64,000 nucleotides of DNA from Guptibacillus hwajinpoensis (GCA_016841765.1 JAENYN010000002.1:115500-179499); one strand, 5' to 3'; numbered from the stretch's first letter, positions 34,432 through 43,250 are shown. Numbers and translations: made by a program. The notes: generated by a model from the sequence alone, not told the origin.

Positions 34432-34751
34432 TATGGAGACACCTCTATAGGGAGAAGATGTACTGCGGATTCCCGGTTTTAATCAGGCGGACCGGATCTG
34501 AACAAGAGGTGAAAATCAAGCAAGTCTGGATGATCAGCAACTGTCACCGGTATTTCCTCCGACTGCCGCTGAATCACAAACGTGTCAGTTAATCATATAT
34601 TGTATTAGTTTTCACACGGTGTTTTTTACAGATGATTGACGGATACGGCTTTTGTGAGTCCCCCTTCTGGCTCTGAAGGCAATCAAGTCAAGTATCGCCC
34701 ATTCAGTTTCGTTTCAATGATTCTAAAAAAACCTAAACGAGGAGGGTTTGA
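34432..34751. other. Intergenic region upstream of the PLP/PanD/ATP-grasp cluster
   Basis: No complete gene was found. On the minus strand, about 34484-34588, an open stretch with coding-like codons reads TFVIQRQSEEIPVTVADHPD and onward for some 15 residues to a stop; it has no start signal and may be a remnant or chance. The RBS CGAGGAGG for the PLP enzyme gene is at the right end. I could not recognise a T-box or riboswitch. Confidence 0.35.
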
Positions 34752-35960
34752 ATGGAATTTTGGCTTTGTTGCCGAGCGTGCGGCAAAAGGATTGTTTTTA
34801 CAATACATTTGCCTAAATGCCAATGTGGAGGAACATTCGCCGTTGAATACGATTTAGAAAAAATACGTTCTTCTTTGACAAAAGATGAGATTAAAAATCG
34901 TAATGCGTCAATGTGGAGATATGCAGAATTACTTCCGCTTGAAAACAGGAATAATATCATTTCGTTGGGAGAAGGATGGACGCCGCTCATTCGAATGCAG
35001 GCGCTTGAAAATATTTACCCGGTTAAGAAACTCTGGGTTAAAAAAGAAGATCAAAATCCGACTGGCAGCTTCAAGGCGCGTGGCTTTTCGGCCGCGATAT
35101 CTATCGCAAAGGAGCACGGCATAAAAAAAGTAGCGGTTAATTCCAACGGGAATGCAGCCTCTGCTTTAGCCGCCTACGCCAGTCGTGCCGATATGAAAGC
35201 GTACGTATTTATTCCGAAAGACTGCCCGGGCCTTATTGCAGAAGAATGCCGGAATTTTGGCGGGCATACCTTTTTCGTCGATGGGTTAATTCATGATGCC
35301 GGAAAAATCATTGAAGACGGCAAATCAGTTCAGGATTGGCATCACGTCGGGACACTGAAAGAACCTGGCAGGGTCGAGGGCAAGAAAACGATGGGTTTTG
35401 AACTGGCGGAACAATTAAATTGGAGGCTTCCGGATGTCATCGTCTATCCCACAGGTGGGGGATCAGGGATTATCGGCATGTGGAATGCGTTTCATCAATT
35501 AAGAGAAATCGGATTGATTGAAGGCGATTTTCCGAGAATCGTCAGCGTTCAGGAAGCTGGTTGTGACCCCATTACTCAATCGCTTGAAAGCGGTTGTGCT
35601 TTCAATCCCCAAACCGGGGATATACATTCCACTCCAACAGGAATGCGTGTCCCTAATCCTCCGGATGGTGACTGGATTCTTTCCGTTCTCAAGGAATCTA
35701 ATGGAACTTCCATAACTGTCACAAAGGAAGAAATTGAAGAGTCGCAATCCTTTTATGGCCGCCAGGGCATTTCTTCCTCTCCGGAAGGTGCAGCAACCTG
35801 GGCCGGATTTGTCCGCCTCATGGACCAGGGATGGATCCGACCTACAGAAGAAGTTGTTTTATTCAACACATCACATGCAATGAAATATTTGGAATGGGAA
35901 GCAAGAAATATACCGGTTGTTAAAACATATAAAGATTTTTGCAGTCTTGGCCACTGCTGA
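34752..35960 (+). CDS. Threonine-synthase-like PLP enzyme with N-terminal zinc ribbon
   Basis: The 402-residue fold type II PLP enzyme has Lys108 in GSFKARG as the cofactor lysine, NSNGNAASALAAYA as the substrate loop and PTGGGSGIIGMWNAF as the phosphate loop. Cys7, Cys10, Cys23 and Cys25 form a small zinc ribbon, as in a threonine synthase subgroup that also contains archaeal cysteate synthase. It may make threonine or replace a beta/gamma phosphate by another nucleophile. No hom/thrB gene is near. Two biosynthetic genes (panD and an ATP-grasp) follow on the same strand, so a specialised product is plausible. Confidence 0.85.
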   Translation: MEFWLCCRACGKRIVFTIHLPKCQCGGTFAVEYDLEKIRSSLTKDEIKNRNASMWRYAELLPLENRNNIISLGEGWTPLIRMQALENIYPVKKLWVKKEDQNPTGSFKARGFSAAISIAKEHGIKKVAVNSNGNAASALAAYASRADMKAYVFIPKDCPGLIAEECRNFGGHTFFVDGLIHDAGKIIEDGKSVQDWHHVGTLKEPGRVEGKKTMGFELAEQLNWRLPDVIVYPTGGGSGIIGMWNAFHQLREIGLIEGDFPRIVSVQEAGCDPITQSLESGCAFNPQTGDIHSTPTGMRVPNPPDGDWILSVLKESNGTSITVTKEEIEESQSFYGRQGISSSPEGAATWAGFVRLMDQGWIRPTEEVVLFNTSHAMKYLEWEARNIPVVKTYKDFCSLGHC

Positions 35961-36017
35961 TACAGGCTTTTTCAGTTATTTTCATACTCTGACTTGATTA
36001 AGAATTTTGGAGTGAAC

Positions 36018-36416
36018 ATGATGAAAAGACTTTTTTGCAAAGCGAAAATTCACCGTGCCACGGTAACCGAAGCTGACTTGGAATACATCGGAAGCATAAC
36101 AATCGATCAAGCATTGATGCGGGAAGCGGACATCAAGCCGTTCGAAATGGTCCAAGTGACAAGCTTAAAAAACGCCACAAGGTGGAAAACGTACGCATTG
36201 CCGGGGGAAGAAAACTCCGGTGTAATATGCTTGAATGGCCCGCCTGCTCATTTGTTTTCCAAGGGAGACAAAGTCATTATCTTAAGTCTTGGATTGTTTG
36301 ATGAAAAAGAGATGGACCAGTTGAAGCCCAAAATGATATTTGTAGATAAGGAAAATAAGATTACCAATATCGAAACCCACTCCATTGCAGAAAGGGAAGA
36401 CGGCAATGAAAGTTGA
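36018..36416 (+). CDS. panD: Aspartate 1-decarboxylase PanD (pyruvoyl enzyme)
   Basis: The 132-residue protein matches PanD along its length. KIHRATVTEADLEYIGSITID contains the self-cleavage bond Gly25-Ser26 that generates the pyruvoyl group, and the substrate-site Lys10. TRWKTYALPG and GVICLNGPPAHLFSKGDKVII follow as in the family. The enzyme turns L-aspartate into beta-alanine, normally for pantothenate. Here panB and panC are absent; panD lies between a threonine-synthase-like gene and an ATP-grasp gene whose ATG it overlaps by 11 bases. The start is ATG 36018 after TTTTGGAGTG. Its substrate could be Asp or a related beta-acid such as cysteate. Confidence 0.92.
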   Translation: MMKRLFCKAKIHRATVTEADLEYIGSITIDQALMREADIKPFEMVQVTSLKNATRWKTYALPGEENSGVICLNGPPAHLFSKGDKVIILSLGLFDEKEMDQLKPKMIFVDKENKITNIETHSIAEREDGNES

Positions 36417-37227
36417 ATTCGACGAGGATAGGCTTTTTTATAACAAATGGGAAATGTATAAACTGCTGTCAAGTGAAAAAGTGTCCTGTCATTTGCCTTA
36501 TACCGAGAAGTTTTCATCGGACTCCCTCAATAAATTTATACATGAAAAAGAGCCTTTTTTTATCAAACCAATCGAATCCTGGGGTGGTACAGATATCAGT
36601 TTTATTCAAATGAAAAACGGATTACAAGTCCAAAAACAAGGATATCCCACAAGGACTTTTCCAACGGAAGAGTCTTTAAAAGACTACTTAATCCCCTGTT
36701 ACGGGACGAAAACGTGTATTATCCAAAAAAAAGCGCCTGTCATTCCTTATTCCAATCGTCCTTTTGATATCCGCTCACACTTACAGCGGGACATGGATGA
36801 GAACTGGATTTATGCCGGTGATCTTATCCGCATAGGCGGTGCTGACTCCATTGTTTCCAATGTACAGATCAGTAAAGGCAGTGTCATTGAAACGGATGCT
36901 GTTTTAGAAAACCTATTTGAAAGCAGAAGGAAGGATATAAAGGATCAATTGGTGACAATGTCTTTTGAAATCGCCCGCATTTTAGATAAGTACTATCGCT
37001 TTCTTGATGTCGGTTCGGATTTTTGTCTGGATGAACAGGGGGAACTATGGTTAATCGAAGTGAATACAGATGATGTAAATGGAAGACCCGATTACAACCT
37101 CTTTAATATGTTACCTGATAAAGCTGCCTATAATAACATGACACAACTTGAGGAAAAACGGTTTTATAAATGGATTTTTGAGTTCATAAAGGATAACGAG
37201 GATTGGAGTGAACCATTCCGGCCGTAA
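36406..37227 (+). CDS. YheC/YheD-type ATP-grasp enzyme
   Basis: The 273-residue protein has an ATP-grasp layout: FFIKPIESWGGTDISFIQ (nucleotide-binding Lys), RPFDIRSHLQRD and the metal-ligand region LWLIEVNTDDVNGRPDYN. It resembles the YheC/YheD family, known from spore-coat-associated Bacillus proteins; ATP-grasp enzymes join a carboxylate to an amine using ATP. The start is ATG 36406, translationally coupled to panD by an 11-base overlap. With PanD providing beta-alanine (or another amine), this enzyme could build a small amide or dipeptide; the partner acid is unknown. Confidence 0.8.
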   Translation: MKVEFDEDRLFYNKWEMYKLLSSEKVSCHLPYTEKFSSDSLNKFIHEKEPFFIKPIESWGGTDISFIQMKNGLQVQKQGYPTRTFPTEESLKDYLIPCYGTKTCIIQKKAPVIPYSNRPFDIRSHLQRDMDENWIYAGDLIRIGGADSIVSNVQISKGSVIETDAVLENLFESRRKDIKDQLVTMSFEIARILDKYYRFLDVGSDFCLDEQGELWLIEVNTDDVNGRPDYNLFNMLPDKAAYNNMTQLEEKRFYKWIFEFIKDNEDWSEPFRP

Positions 37228-37282
37228 TCGGGGTCATTGTTGGGAAGGGTTTTTGAGAGAATATGGCTGACTTTGGAGTTTT

Positions 37283-37315
37283 GGGCACGCATAGTTGGAT
37301 GCGTGCCCTTTTTTT
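37283..37315 (+). terminator. Terminator of the PLP-panD-ATP-grasp cluster
   Basis: Perfect ten-pair stem GGGCACGCAT / ATGCGTGCCC with an AGTTGG-type loop and seven T. Confidence 0.95.
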
Positions 37316-37398
37316 CTGTGGGATGGACCAAATGGCAATGACTATACGGAGAGCGTTCCTGTTTTGGTGATATGTTAAGTTAGTCTAAAAAGTGGACG

Positions 37399-37680
37399 CA
37401 CGGGAGCTGTTGTCTCGTGCCTATAAAGCAGTCTAGTTCACAGTTATAGGCACGGGAGCAGACTTCTCGTGCTTATAAAGTAGTCTAGTTCACGGTTATA
37501 GGAACGGGAGCTGTTATCTCGTGCCTATAAAGTAGTCTTGCTCTCCAATATAGGCACGGCAGCCGACTTCTCGTGCCCATAAAGTAGTCTTGCTCTCCAA
37601 TATAGGCAGGGCATCCGACTTCCCGTGCCCATGGCCCTCAATAAAGTCACGGCAGCCGTTATCCCATGTCTATAATTATC
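37399..37680. repeat. Tandem array of 52-bp hairpin units
   Basis: Units start at 37399, 37451, 37503, 37555 and 37607, exactly 52 bp apart, with a degraded sixth at 37648. Each unit holds TATAGGCACGGGAG and CTCGTGCCTATA as facing arms around a variable TGTTGT- or AGACTT-like loop, then AAAGTAGTCT and a variable tail. Neighbouring units differ in paired positions, so hairpins are largely kept. No protein-coding potential was seen. Confidence 0.92.
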
Positions 37681-37755
37681 AACTGATTGCATGCTTAGGT
37701 AATGGGTGCCCCAAAAACGGCTCTTTTTGATGTTCTAACATATTTCAAAAAACGG

Positions 37756-38307
37756 CTATCTTACCCCGGCATACTTGAAGGACAGCACCTCATGCGTTCG
37801 CTGGATCGGCACTCCGTAGAGTTCTTCTGCTTTATAGGCGTGGACCTGTTCGTAAATGATGCCCATTTTGGTGAATATCCACTGATCGTTCACGGTTGAA
37901 GGGGACCAGCAGAGCACGTCCATGATGTTCGGTTTCTTTGTGATCGGATGGCGGCGGCGGTAGTCGATTGAGCGGGCCTGCGAAAAGTCATGGCGGTTAT
38001 AAAAGCGGATTCTGTTGATCGTATCAGGGTCGGAAGGTTCAGGCGGGTCGACTTCAAGGATGATCGGTTTTTCTTTTTCTTTGAGGCTGCGGATCAGATT
38101 CGAACCGATGCCCGCACCCCTTTTTTTACCGGTGATGAGTATGTAGTCGATAAAGAGGAAATCTTCGTTTTCCAAATAGATTAAGAGGTGGTCATCGCTT
38201 TCATCTTTTTTGTATCCGGGCTGTTCGGTAAACAGGATGTCCATGTGCTCTTTGGTTTTCATTTCTTCATCGGGGAAGTAGCTTGTCAGTTTTTCATACC
38301 AGTTCAT
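37756..38307 (-). CDS. GNAT-type N-acetyltransferase
   Basis: The 183-residue protein has an acetyl-CoA loop region ITGKKRGAGIGSNLIRSLKEK (residues about 59-80) with the QxxGxG-like KRGAGIG, and RIRFYNRHDF later. The first helices are short and acidic, rich in Glu and Asp. The start is ATG 38307 after AAAGGAGTGA; the upstream frame to 38355 lacks an RBS. Substrate unknown. It lies between the 52-bp repeat array and the divergent ATP-grasp gene. Confidence 0.75.
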   Translation of the reverse strand: MNWYEKLTSYFPDEEMKTKEHMDILFTEQPGYKKDESDDHLLIYLENEDFLFIDYILITGKKRGAGIGSNLIRSLKEKEKPIILEVDPPEPSDPDTINRIRFYNRHDFSQARSIDYRRRHPITKKPNIMDVLCWSPSTVNDQWIFTKMGIIYEQVHAYKAEELYGVPIQRTHEVLSFKYAGVR

Positions 38308-38483
38308 ACCAATATCACTCCTTTGAAAAAGTAATCTGACAAATTGCCATGGCAAGTATACAATGGTCCGGTAATTTATGGTACCGGGTTTTTTTGTCGG
38401 ATAAAAAGAGGTTTAGGCGATTGAAATAGGGAATTTAAAAGATGTAAGAGTTTTCTGTCATATTATCCTAGAGGAGGTCCAAT

Positions 38484-39704
38484 ATGGAAGAAGAATTGAA
38501 GAGTAAAACTGCATTGCTTGGATGGAGCCTGCCGGCTATCGAAGCTACTGACAAAATGAACCGTCCTTATGTCGTCGTAGGGCCGCCGGAGTTTCAGGCG
38601 TTCGCTGACGAAAATGAAATCGAGTTCGTGCCATGGCAGTTTGAACGGCTGAACGAAAAATCGGTTGAGCTGTTTGAACAGCTGAATGAAATGGGTGTAG
38701 AGCTGGCTGTGCCATTATATGAAGAGACAGTGGAATGGGCCGGGGCGCTGAATGCACGGTTCCGCGAAGACCCCCGTGTCTTCAACAGGGCGCTCTTGAT
38801 GCGCGATAAAGGATTGATGAAACGGAAAGCGCAGATAGCCGGCATCAAAGTTGGTGTATTTGAAGAAGCCCATTACCGGGAGGACGTCCTCCGGTTCCTG
38901 AAACGGGTGAATGAAGCTATGCTGAAAATCGAAGGTGAGACGGAGGATCCGATCCACGTCAAGCCGCTGAATAAAGCCGGCACTGTCGGACACCGCGTCA
39001 TCCAGACGCCCCAGGATATCGATGCGATGACTGATGACGATTTCCCATGCCTGATGGAGAGCCATCTGGACGGCCAGGAATTTTCATGTGAAGCGTTTAT
39101 CCATAAAGGAAAAGTTTATTTCTTGAACATAACCGAGTATGTCCATCTCGGCCATTCCAATTTTGTGCCGGCGTCCCCGTCACTGGAAGAGTGGCGTCCG
39201 GTCATTAAAAAGGAGATCGAAAAACTCGTCGCTTCCTTTGAAATCGAATACGGCGTCATCCATCCGGAATGGTTCCTCACCTCCGACGGCACATTGCATT
39301 TCGGTGAAGTGGCAGCCCGGATACCTGGCGGGCATATTTTCGACTTGATTGAGCGTGCATACGGTTTCAGTGCATATGAGGCGCAGATTATGTGCAGCGA
39401 TCCGAAAACGACAGAGGAAGAACTGCTGGAGTTCTTTCCGGAAGAGGTGGAGTCAGCAAAAGGGTTTGCGGGCAGCCTTATGGTTTATCCGCAGGTCAAG
39501 GTCGTCGAAAAGCTGGATGTTCCCGATGAGCTGAAAAGCCATCCGTATTTTGAAAAACATGACCTGTTCATGCCGACGACTTCAAAGGTCGCGGAACGGG
39601 TCGGCTTTGGGAACCATTACGGCACGATTTTTTTCTTTGGCGAAGAAAGCGAGCGAATGCGGTCACTCCTGCTTGATTTCGAGCAATATGACTTTTATAA
39701 ATAA
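38484..39704 (+). CDS. ATP-grasp carboxylate-amine ligase
   Basis: The 406-residue protein has an N-terminal PreATP-like domain, a central ATP-binding part (HVKPLNKAGTVGHRVIQTPQD; CLMESHLDGQEFSCEAFIHKGKVYFLNITEYV) and the metal-site segment GTLHFGEVAARIPGGHIFDLIE. The layout resembles L-amino-acid ligase and carbamoyl-phosphate-synthase-like ATP-grasp enzymes. It probably makes a peptide or amide bond through an acyl phosphate. The gene lies 24 bp upstream of the 654-residue Cys-His-Asn protein gene, so the two are almost certainly one operon. The start is ATG 38484 after TAGAGGAGG. Confidence 0.82.
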   Translation: MEEELKSKTALLGWSLPAIEATDKMNRPYVVVGPPEFQAFADENEIEFVPWQFERLNEKSVELFEQLNEMGVELAVPLYEETVEWAGALNARFREDPRVFNRALLMRDKGLMKRKAQIAGIKVGVFEEAHYREDVLRFLKRVNEAMLKIEGETEDPIHVKPLNKAGTVGHRVIQTPQDIDAMTDDDFPCLMESHLDGQEFSCEAFIHKGKVYFLNITEYVHLGHSNFVPASPSLEEWRPVIKKEIEKLVASFEIEYGVIHPEWFLTSDGTLHFGEVAARIPGGHIFDLIERAYGFSAYEAQIMCSDPKTTEEELLEFFPEEVESAKGFAGSLMVYPQVKVVEKLDVPDELKSHPYFEKHDLFMPTTSKVAERVGFGNHYGTIFFFGEESERMRSLLLDFEQYDFYK

Positions 39705-39728
39705 TTGGCGAAGGAGGAGATTGGCAAC

Positions 39729-41693
39729 ATGACAGTCCATTTGACACAGGTCCGGGAAAAATTCGAGCAAGCGCTTGAAACACTGGAAGCCGCAAAACCG
39801 TTCGCCAAAAGCATGTATCAGACCGAGGTTTTCCAGCAGGCGATTGATCTCGCCCTTGAACCGGGAGGACTCGATGTGCTCTACGAATATGCCCATAAAT
39901 ATGATGAAGCGGGCGTATTCAAGGGCGGCCCGTGGGAGGATGCTTCAAAGCTTCAGCCGCCGTTCGTCGCCGGATCGCTGCGGCTGAAAGGTGTCAACTC
40001 CATTGTTGAGCTGCTGAGCGAGATGCGAATGCTGAGTATCGCAAAAGGGACAGTGGAACACGCTAAAATCAGCAATGAGGAAGCACAGGATTTTTTGAAT
40101 GAAGTGATGGCCCTGAATCTGGATTTGCTGTTCCCTCCCGAAACGGAAGAGGGCAGGATCGAAAGCGGCCAACACATGGATAGAGCCAGGATGCTCATTG
40201 ATTTTCTAGGCAAGCAGCTGTCCTACCGGGCAATCGCGGAAAACCTGATTGATGAAATCGAGCGGTTGACCGTGCAGCGGCCAATCATGGTGAACCGCAT
40301 TGTAAAAATGATCAAGACGGCGGAAAATTTGATGGATGAAGAAGTAAGTGGAGCGGCACGGGAAAAGTTTGAACATTTCGCCGCCGCGCTCACCCATCCG
40401 ACCCCGTTAAGTGAGGAGCATCCGGACTTGCGCGGCTACAGGCTTGCGATCAAGGATGCTGATGAGGAGGTATTGAAGCAGGAGGCCATGGCTTTTGCGG
40501 AGTCGATGCATGCCACCGGACTTGTCGCACCGCATCATGCTGTGCTGATTCGTCACTTGAACCGGAATATTCCTGATCTCGTACCGTTTGCGCTGGATCT
40601 TTCCGAAAAAGGGACGGCCAATTTCAATGAACATTTCGATCTTGTAACCCAGTTGATCCAGGTGGCGATCCATCCGCCGATCCGGCAGTCTGTGTACGGG
40701 CTTGCCCGCATGCTCGACAGGGGCGTACTCTCATCCCCGCCGGTTATCCCGGGACTGCGCCGCCTGATTGAACTGGATATCCATCCGGGGGTGCGCGGCG
40801 TCCTTTTGAACACGATCAATAAACGCGAAGGAATCACGGCGAATGCGATTCTCGTTTCGGGTGTCATCAGCGTGCTCGGGCAGCCGCTCGGTGTCGGCCA
40901 GGGCCTGAACCCGACTTGCCAGTCGGCAAGGGGCATCAGCCTGTGGGCCCAGCACGGCCAGAGCTACCTGCTTGAAGTGATCGCCCGGGCAGCCCGCGAT
41001 AATGATGTGGATATGAATTTTGAAGGTGAAATGCTGTACTCCAGCAAGCTCGAAGGCGGACTCGCTCCCGATCTCCATACAGAGCTGGACCCCGTTTCGC
41101 TTGTGCTCGTCCCTCATCTTGACCGGATTTACAATGAGATGATGAAAAGGACGCTGCTCAGAGGTGAAGATGGCCACAAATGGGTGAATCCCGAATTTTA
41201 CGGAAACTTCATTTCAAGGGGCTTCAGCAGTGTTCTCGATCCGCTCACGAACGCCGTCAGTGACTATCCGGGATTTGTGAAGCTCTTTTATTCGACCCAC
41301 CATCCCGAATACAATGAAGGTCACGAGCTGATCTACCCGAATCCAGTCGGTATTTTCATCACCAACGTGCACGGCGGCCTGCTCGGCCTCCATGCGGTGT
41401 CGATTCAGCGGGTGGCGAAAGACCCTTCCGGCGAGTACCGGCTCTATTTCTACAACCCGAACAACGACAGCGGCCAGAACTGGGGCCAGGGCATCGAGCC
41501 GAGCGTCCAGGATAACGGCGAAGAAATCGGCGAATCGTCGCTTCCGTTCCATCAGTTTGTATCACGCCTGTATGCTTTTCATTACAACCCTTACGAACAG
41601 GGAGAAAGTTACATGGTGGAAGACGAACTGGTGGAACAGGTGGTGGAGCTTGCAAAGGGAAGCTGGGGGAAGGAATATACGTGGCTGCTTTAA
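39729..41693 (+). CDS. Large protein with apparent Cys-His-Asn/Asp catalytic set, paralogue 1
   Basis: I do not recognise this 654-residue family. The first 370 residues are mostly helical. The C-terminal part holds strongly conserved blocks shared with the gene at 43471: LGQPLGVGQGLNPTCQS with Cys397, LLGLHAVSIQRVAKD with His555, and YFYNPNNDSGQNWG with Asn578/Asn579/Asp580. An upstream Gln, then Cys, His and Asn/Asp in that order match papain/transglutaminase-like hydrolases or acyl transferases. There is no signal peptide, so it acts in the cytoplasm. The start is ATG 39729 after GAAGGAGGAG. Operon position behind an ATP-grasp ligase suggests processing, transfer or cleavage of the ligase product. 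Confidence 0.6.
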   Translation: MTVHLTQVREKFEQALETLEAAKPFAKSMYQTEVFQQAIDLALEPGGLDVLYEYAHKYDEAGVFKGGPWEDASKLQPPFVAGSLRLKGVNSIVELLSEMRMLSIAKGTVEHAKISNEEAQDFLNEVMALNLDLLFPPETEEGRIESGQHMDRARMLIDFLGKQLSYRAIAENLIDEIERLTVQRPIMVNRIVKMIKTAENLMDEEVSGAAREKFEHFAAALTHPTPLSEEHPDLRGYRLAIKDADEEVLKQEAMAFAESMHATGLVAPHHAVLIRHLNRNIPDLVPFALDLSEKGTANFNEHFDLVTQLIQVAIHPPIRQSVYGLARMLDRGVLSSPPVIPGLRRLIELDIHPGVRGVLLNTINKREGITANAILVSGVISVLGQPLGVGQGLNPTCQSARGISLWAQHGQSYLLEVIARAARDNDVDMNFEGEMLYSSKLEGGLAPDLHTELDPVSLVLVPHLDRIYNEMMKRTLLRGEDGHKWVNPEFYGNFISRGFSSVLDPLTNAVSDYPGFVKLFYSTHHPEYNEGHELIYPNPVGIFITNVHGGLLGLHAVSIQRVAKDPSGEYRLYFYNPNNDSGQNWGQGIEPSVQDNGEEIGESSLPFHQFVSRLYAFHYNPYEQGESYMVEDELVEQVVELAKGSWGKEYTWLL

Positions 41694-41701
41694 AAAAGAA
41701 A

Positions 41702-41738
41702 TAAGTGTGGTTCATTTGTGAACCACACTTGTTTTTTA
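41702..41738. terminator. Bidirectional terminator between convergent genes
   Basis: Perfect 12-pair stem AAGTGTGGTTCA / TGAACCACACTT with loop TTTG; A-rich on the left and T-rich on the right, so it can serve both strands. Confidence 0.93.
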
Positions 41739-42104
41739 TTTTTGCGCTTCCGCTGACATTAGCCGTTCCTTTAAAAGCGTCAATACTTTCCGGCGCTCTT
41801 TGTAATCCTCTTCATCGGCTTCTTCCCAAAGTTCCAGGTCGGCTCCGCGGTCAATGAGTTCGATAGCGGTTTTGCGGACATCTTCCAGAAGCATGTTTTT
41901 CTCCAACTGTGTTGCTGCGAGGCTGATGTAGACAATAGATATGACTTCCAAGTCGTCTTCGAAGCTGAATTCCTCCAGGTAGTCATCAGCTATCTTTGAA
42001 GTTGCTTCCTGAGCCGATTTGCCTTCTTGCAAATAGTCGATAAATTGATCGTGAACATCGCAGGCTGTGTCATCTTCAAATATTCCTGTTCCCCATGCAC
42101 CCAT
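41736..42104 (-). CDS. DUF4259 protein
   Basis: This 122-residue acidic protein begins MGAWGTGIFEDDTACDVHDQF, the hallmark of DUF4259, followed by helices rich in Glu. Such proteins are small, cytoplasmic and sometimes act as immunity proteins near polymorphic toxins; no toxin is adjacent here. The start is ATG 42104, nine bases from AGGAGG; an in-frame ATG nine bases earlier touches that RBS. It is convergent with the 654-residue gene. Confidence 0.82.
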   Translation of the reverse strand: MGAWGTGIFEDDTACDVHDQFIDYLQEGKSAQEATSKIADDYLEEFSFEDDLEVISIVYISLAATQLEKNMLLEDVRKTAIELIDRGADLELWEEADEEDYKERRKVLTLLKERLMSAEAQK

Positions 42105-42285
42105 TTTCTTCATCCTCCTATTTTGTAAGGCTATGTTTAACCTGTCTGGTAATTTACTCTCCAGGCATTTGTTTTCGTTAGTGTCCGGGAGCATCCTCCT
42201 CGATATGAACGCATGCAGGGTTTCCTGGTTGATATCTCATCAGGACAGTGGGTTGAGAACGCCTTTTCGGTAATTGTGATATTTC

Positions 42286-42380
42286 GATAACAGGAACTGA
42301 ATCATCATTCAATGCCTGTATTGTTGGTTTTTTTCTGATTATAGGTACTGAATTATCATTCAGTGCTTGTGTTGTTGATC
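42286..42380. repeat. Two 51-bp hairpin units
   Basis: Units begin near 42286 and 42337. The first holds ACAGGAACTGAAT and ATTCAATGCCTGT as facing arms, the second ATAGGTACTGAAT and ATTCAGTGCTTGT, each around a CATC/TATC loop and followed by a GTTGTTG tail. The outer part (ATAGGnAC ... GTGCCTAT-like) matches the outer arms of the 52-bp units at 37.4 kb, but the inner core is different. Confidence 0.75.
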
Positions 42381-42392
42381 AACCTTGAAGCT

Positions 42393-43250
42393 TCACTTCT
42401 CCGGACTCTTCAACCCGAACCTCTTCAAGATAATCGTCCCAATGTATATCACAAGCAATGCCCCAGTCACCAAAACTGTCAGCTGTGAAGCAGACAGCGA
42501 AAGCGCCGCAGCCGCCTCAACTGAAAAAGCAAGGGTGAAGGCAGTTACAAACTTCGCGATCGCCGCTATTGCCAGAAACCGTTTTGGCGAGACTGCGCTT
42601 AAGCCTGCTCCGACGCAAATGGCTTCGTCCGGCAGCACCGGAATGATGAATAAAAGGATAAGGATTGCTGTTTCCCTTTTTTCTACATAACGGTGGTATT
42701 GCTCAAGTCTTTTCTTGCTGACGAGCTTCCGGACCAGCTTGAGGCCTCCGATTCTTGATAGATAGAACATGACGGCAATGCCGGTGAAGGTCGCAGGATA
42801 AGCTAGTAAAAAGGCAGTGAGCGAGCCGAATACCGAGCTGCCGGCAACAACCGTGACGGCTTCCGGAATCGGCAGCAGGATCGGCTGCCCGAAACTGATT
42901 GCGGCAAAGATGGCTTTTGCCGTATGCTCGTGCTCTTCCAGCAGTTTTTCAACTCCGTATGTGTCCGTCAGCACGAGGAAGCTGCTTGCATAATAAATAA
43001 GAAAAACCGCGGCAATGACAGCAAAATAATAAATGGCGGCCAGTTTTGCGATGCTTTTAAGCGTTCTTTTCCCGGATTTATACGAAATGATCGATAAAAT
43101 CAGAAGTAAAACGGATAGTGCAATGGCCGTCAGTTTATAAACCGGCCGTACTGTTGGCAATAATGCAGTTAAGACGAAAATCGGTACTGCAATGAACGCG
43201 CTTTGCAGAAGCGGCCATTTGTACCTGGTTTTTTGGCGTTGGACCTGCAT
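42393..43250 (-). CDS. VTT-domain (TVP38/TMEM64-like) membrane protein, long form
   Basis: The 285-residue membrane protein has about seven TM segments. Two N-terminal segments precede the VTT core, which contains GQPILLPIPEAVTVVAGSSVFGSLTAFLLAYPATF and LLFIIPVLPDEAICVGAGLSAVSPKRFLA with the conserved P.(D/S)...AG pattern. The start is ATG 43250 after AAAGAGGAAAACC; the frame further upstream is noise. Homologues are linked to lipid movement in membranes. It lies between the DUF4259 gene and the second Cys-His-Asn gene and is transcribed away from the latter. Confidence 0.82.
   Translation of the reverse strand: MQVQRQKTRYKWPLLQSAFIAVPIFVLTALLPTVRPVYKLTAIALSVLLLILSIISYKSGKRTLKSIAKLAAIYYFAVIAAVFLIYYASSFLVLTDTYGVEKLLEEHEHTAKAIFAAISFGQPILLPIPEAVTVVAGSSVFGSLTAFLLAYPATFTGIAVMFYLSRIGGLKLVRKLVSKKRLEQYHRYVEKRETAILILLFIIPVLPDEAICVGAGLSAVSPKRFLAIAAIAKFVTAFTLAFSVEAAAALSLSASQLTVLVTGALLVIYIGTIILKRFGLKSPEK

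Noticed and set aside
34484..34588. Minus-strand coding-like stretch upstream of the PLP gene
   Set aside because: No start signal, and I could not match it to a family; it may be a remnant but cannot be supported.
37399..37680. Possible CRISPR array (52-bp period)
   Set aside because: Conserved and variable parts do not separate into constant repeats and unique spacers; most of the unit is conserved and folded.
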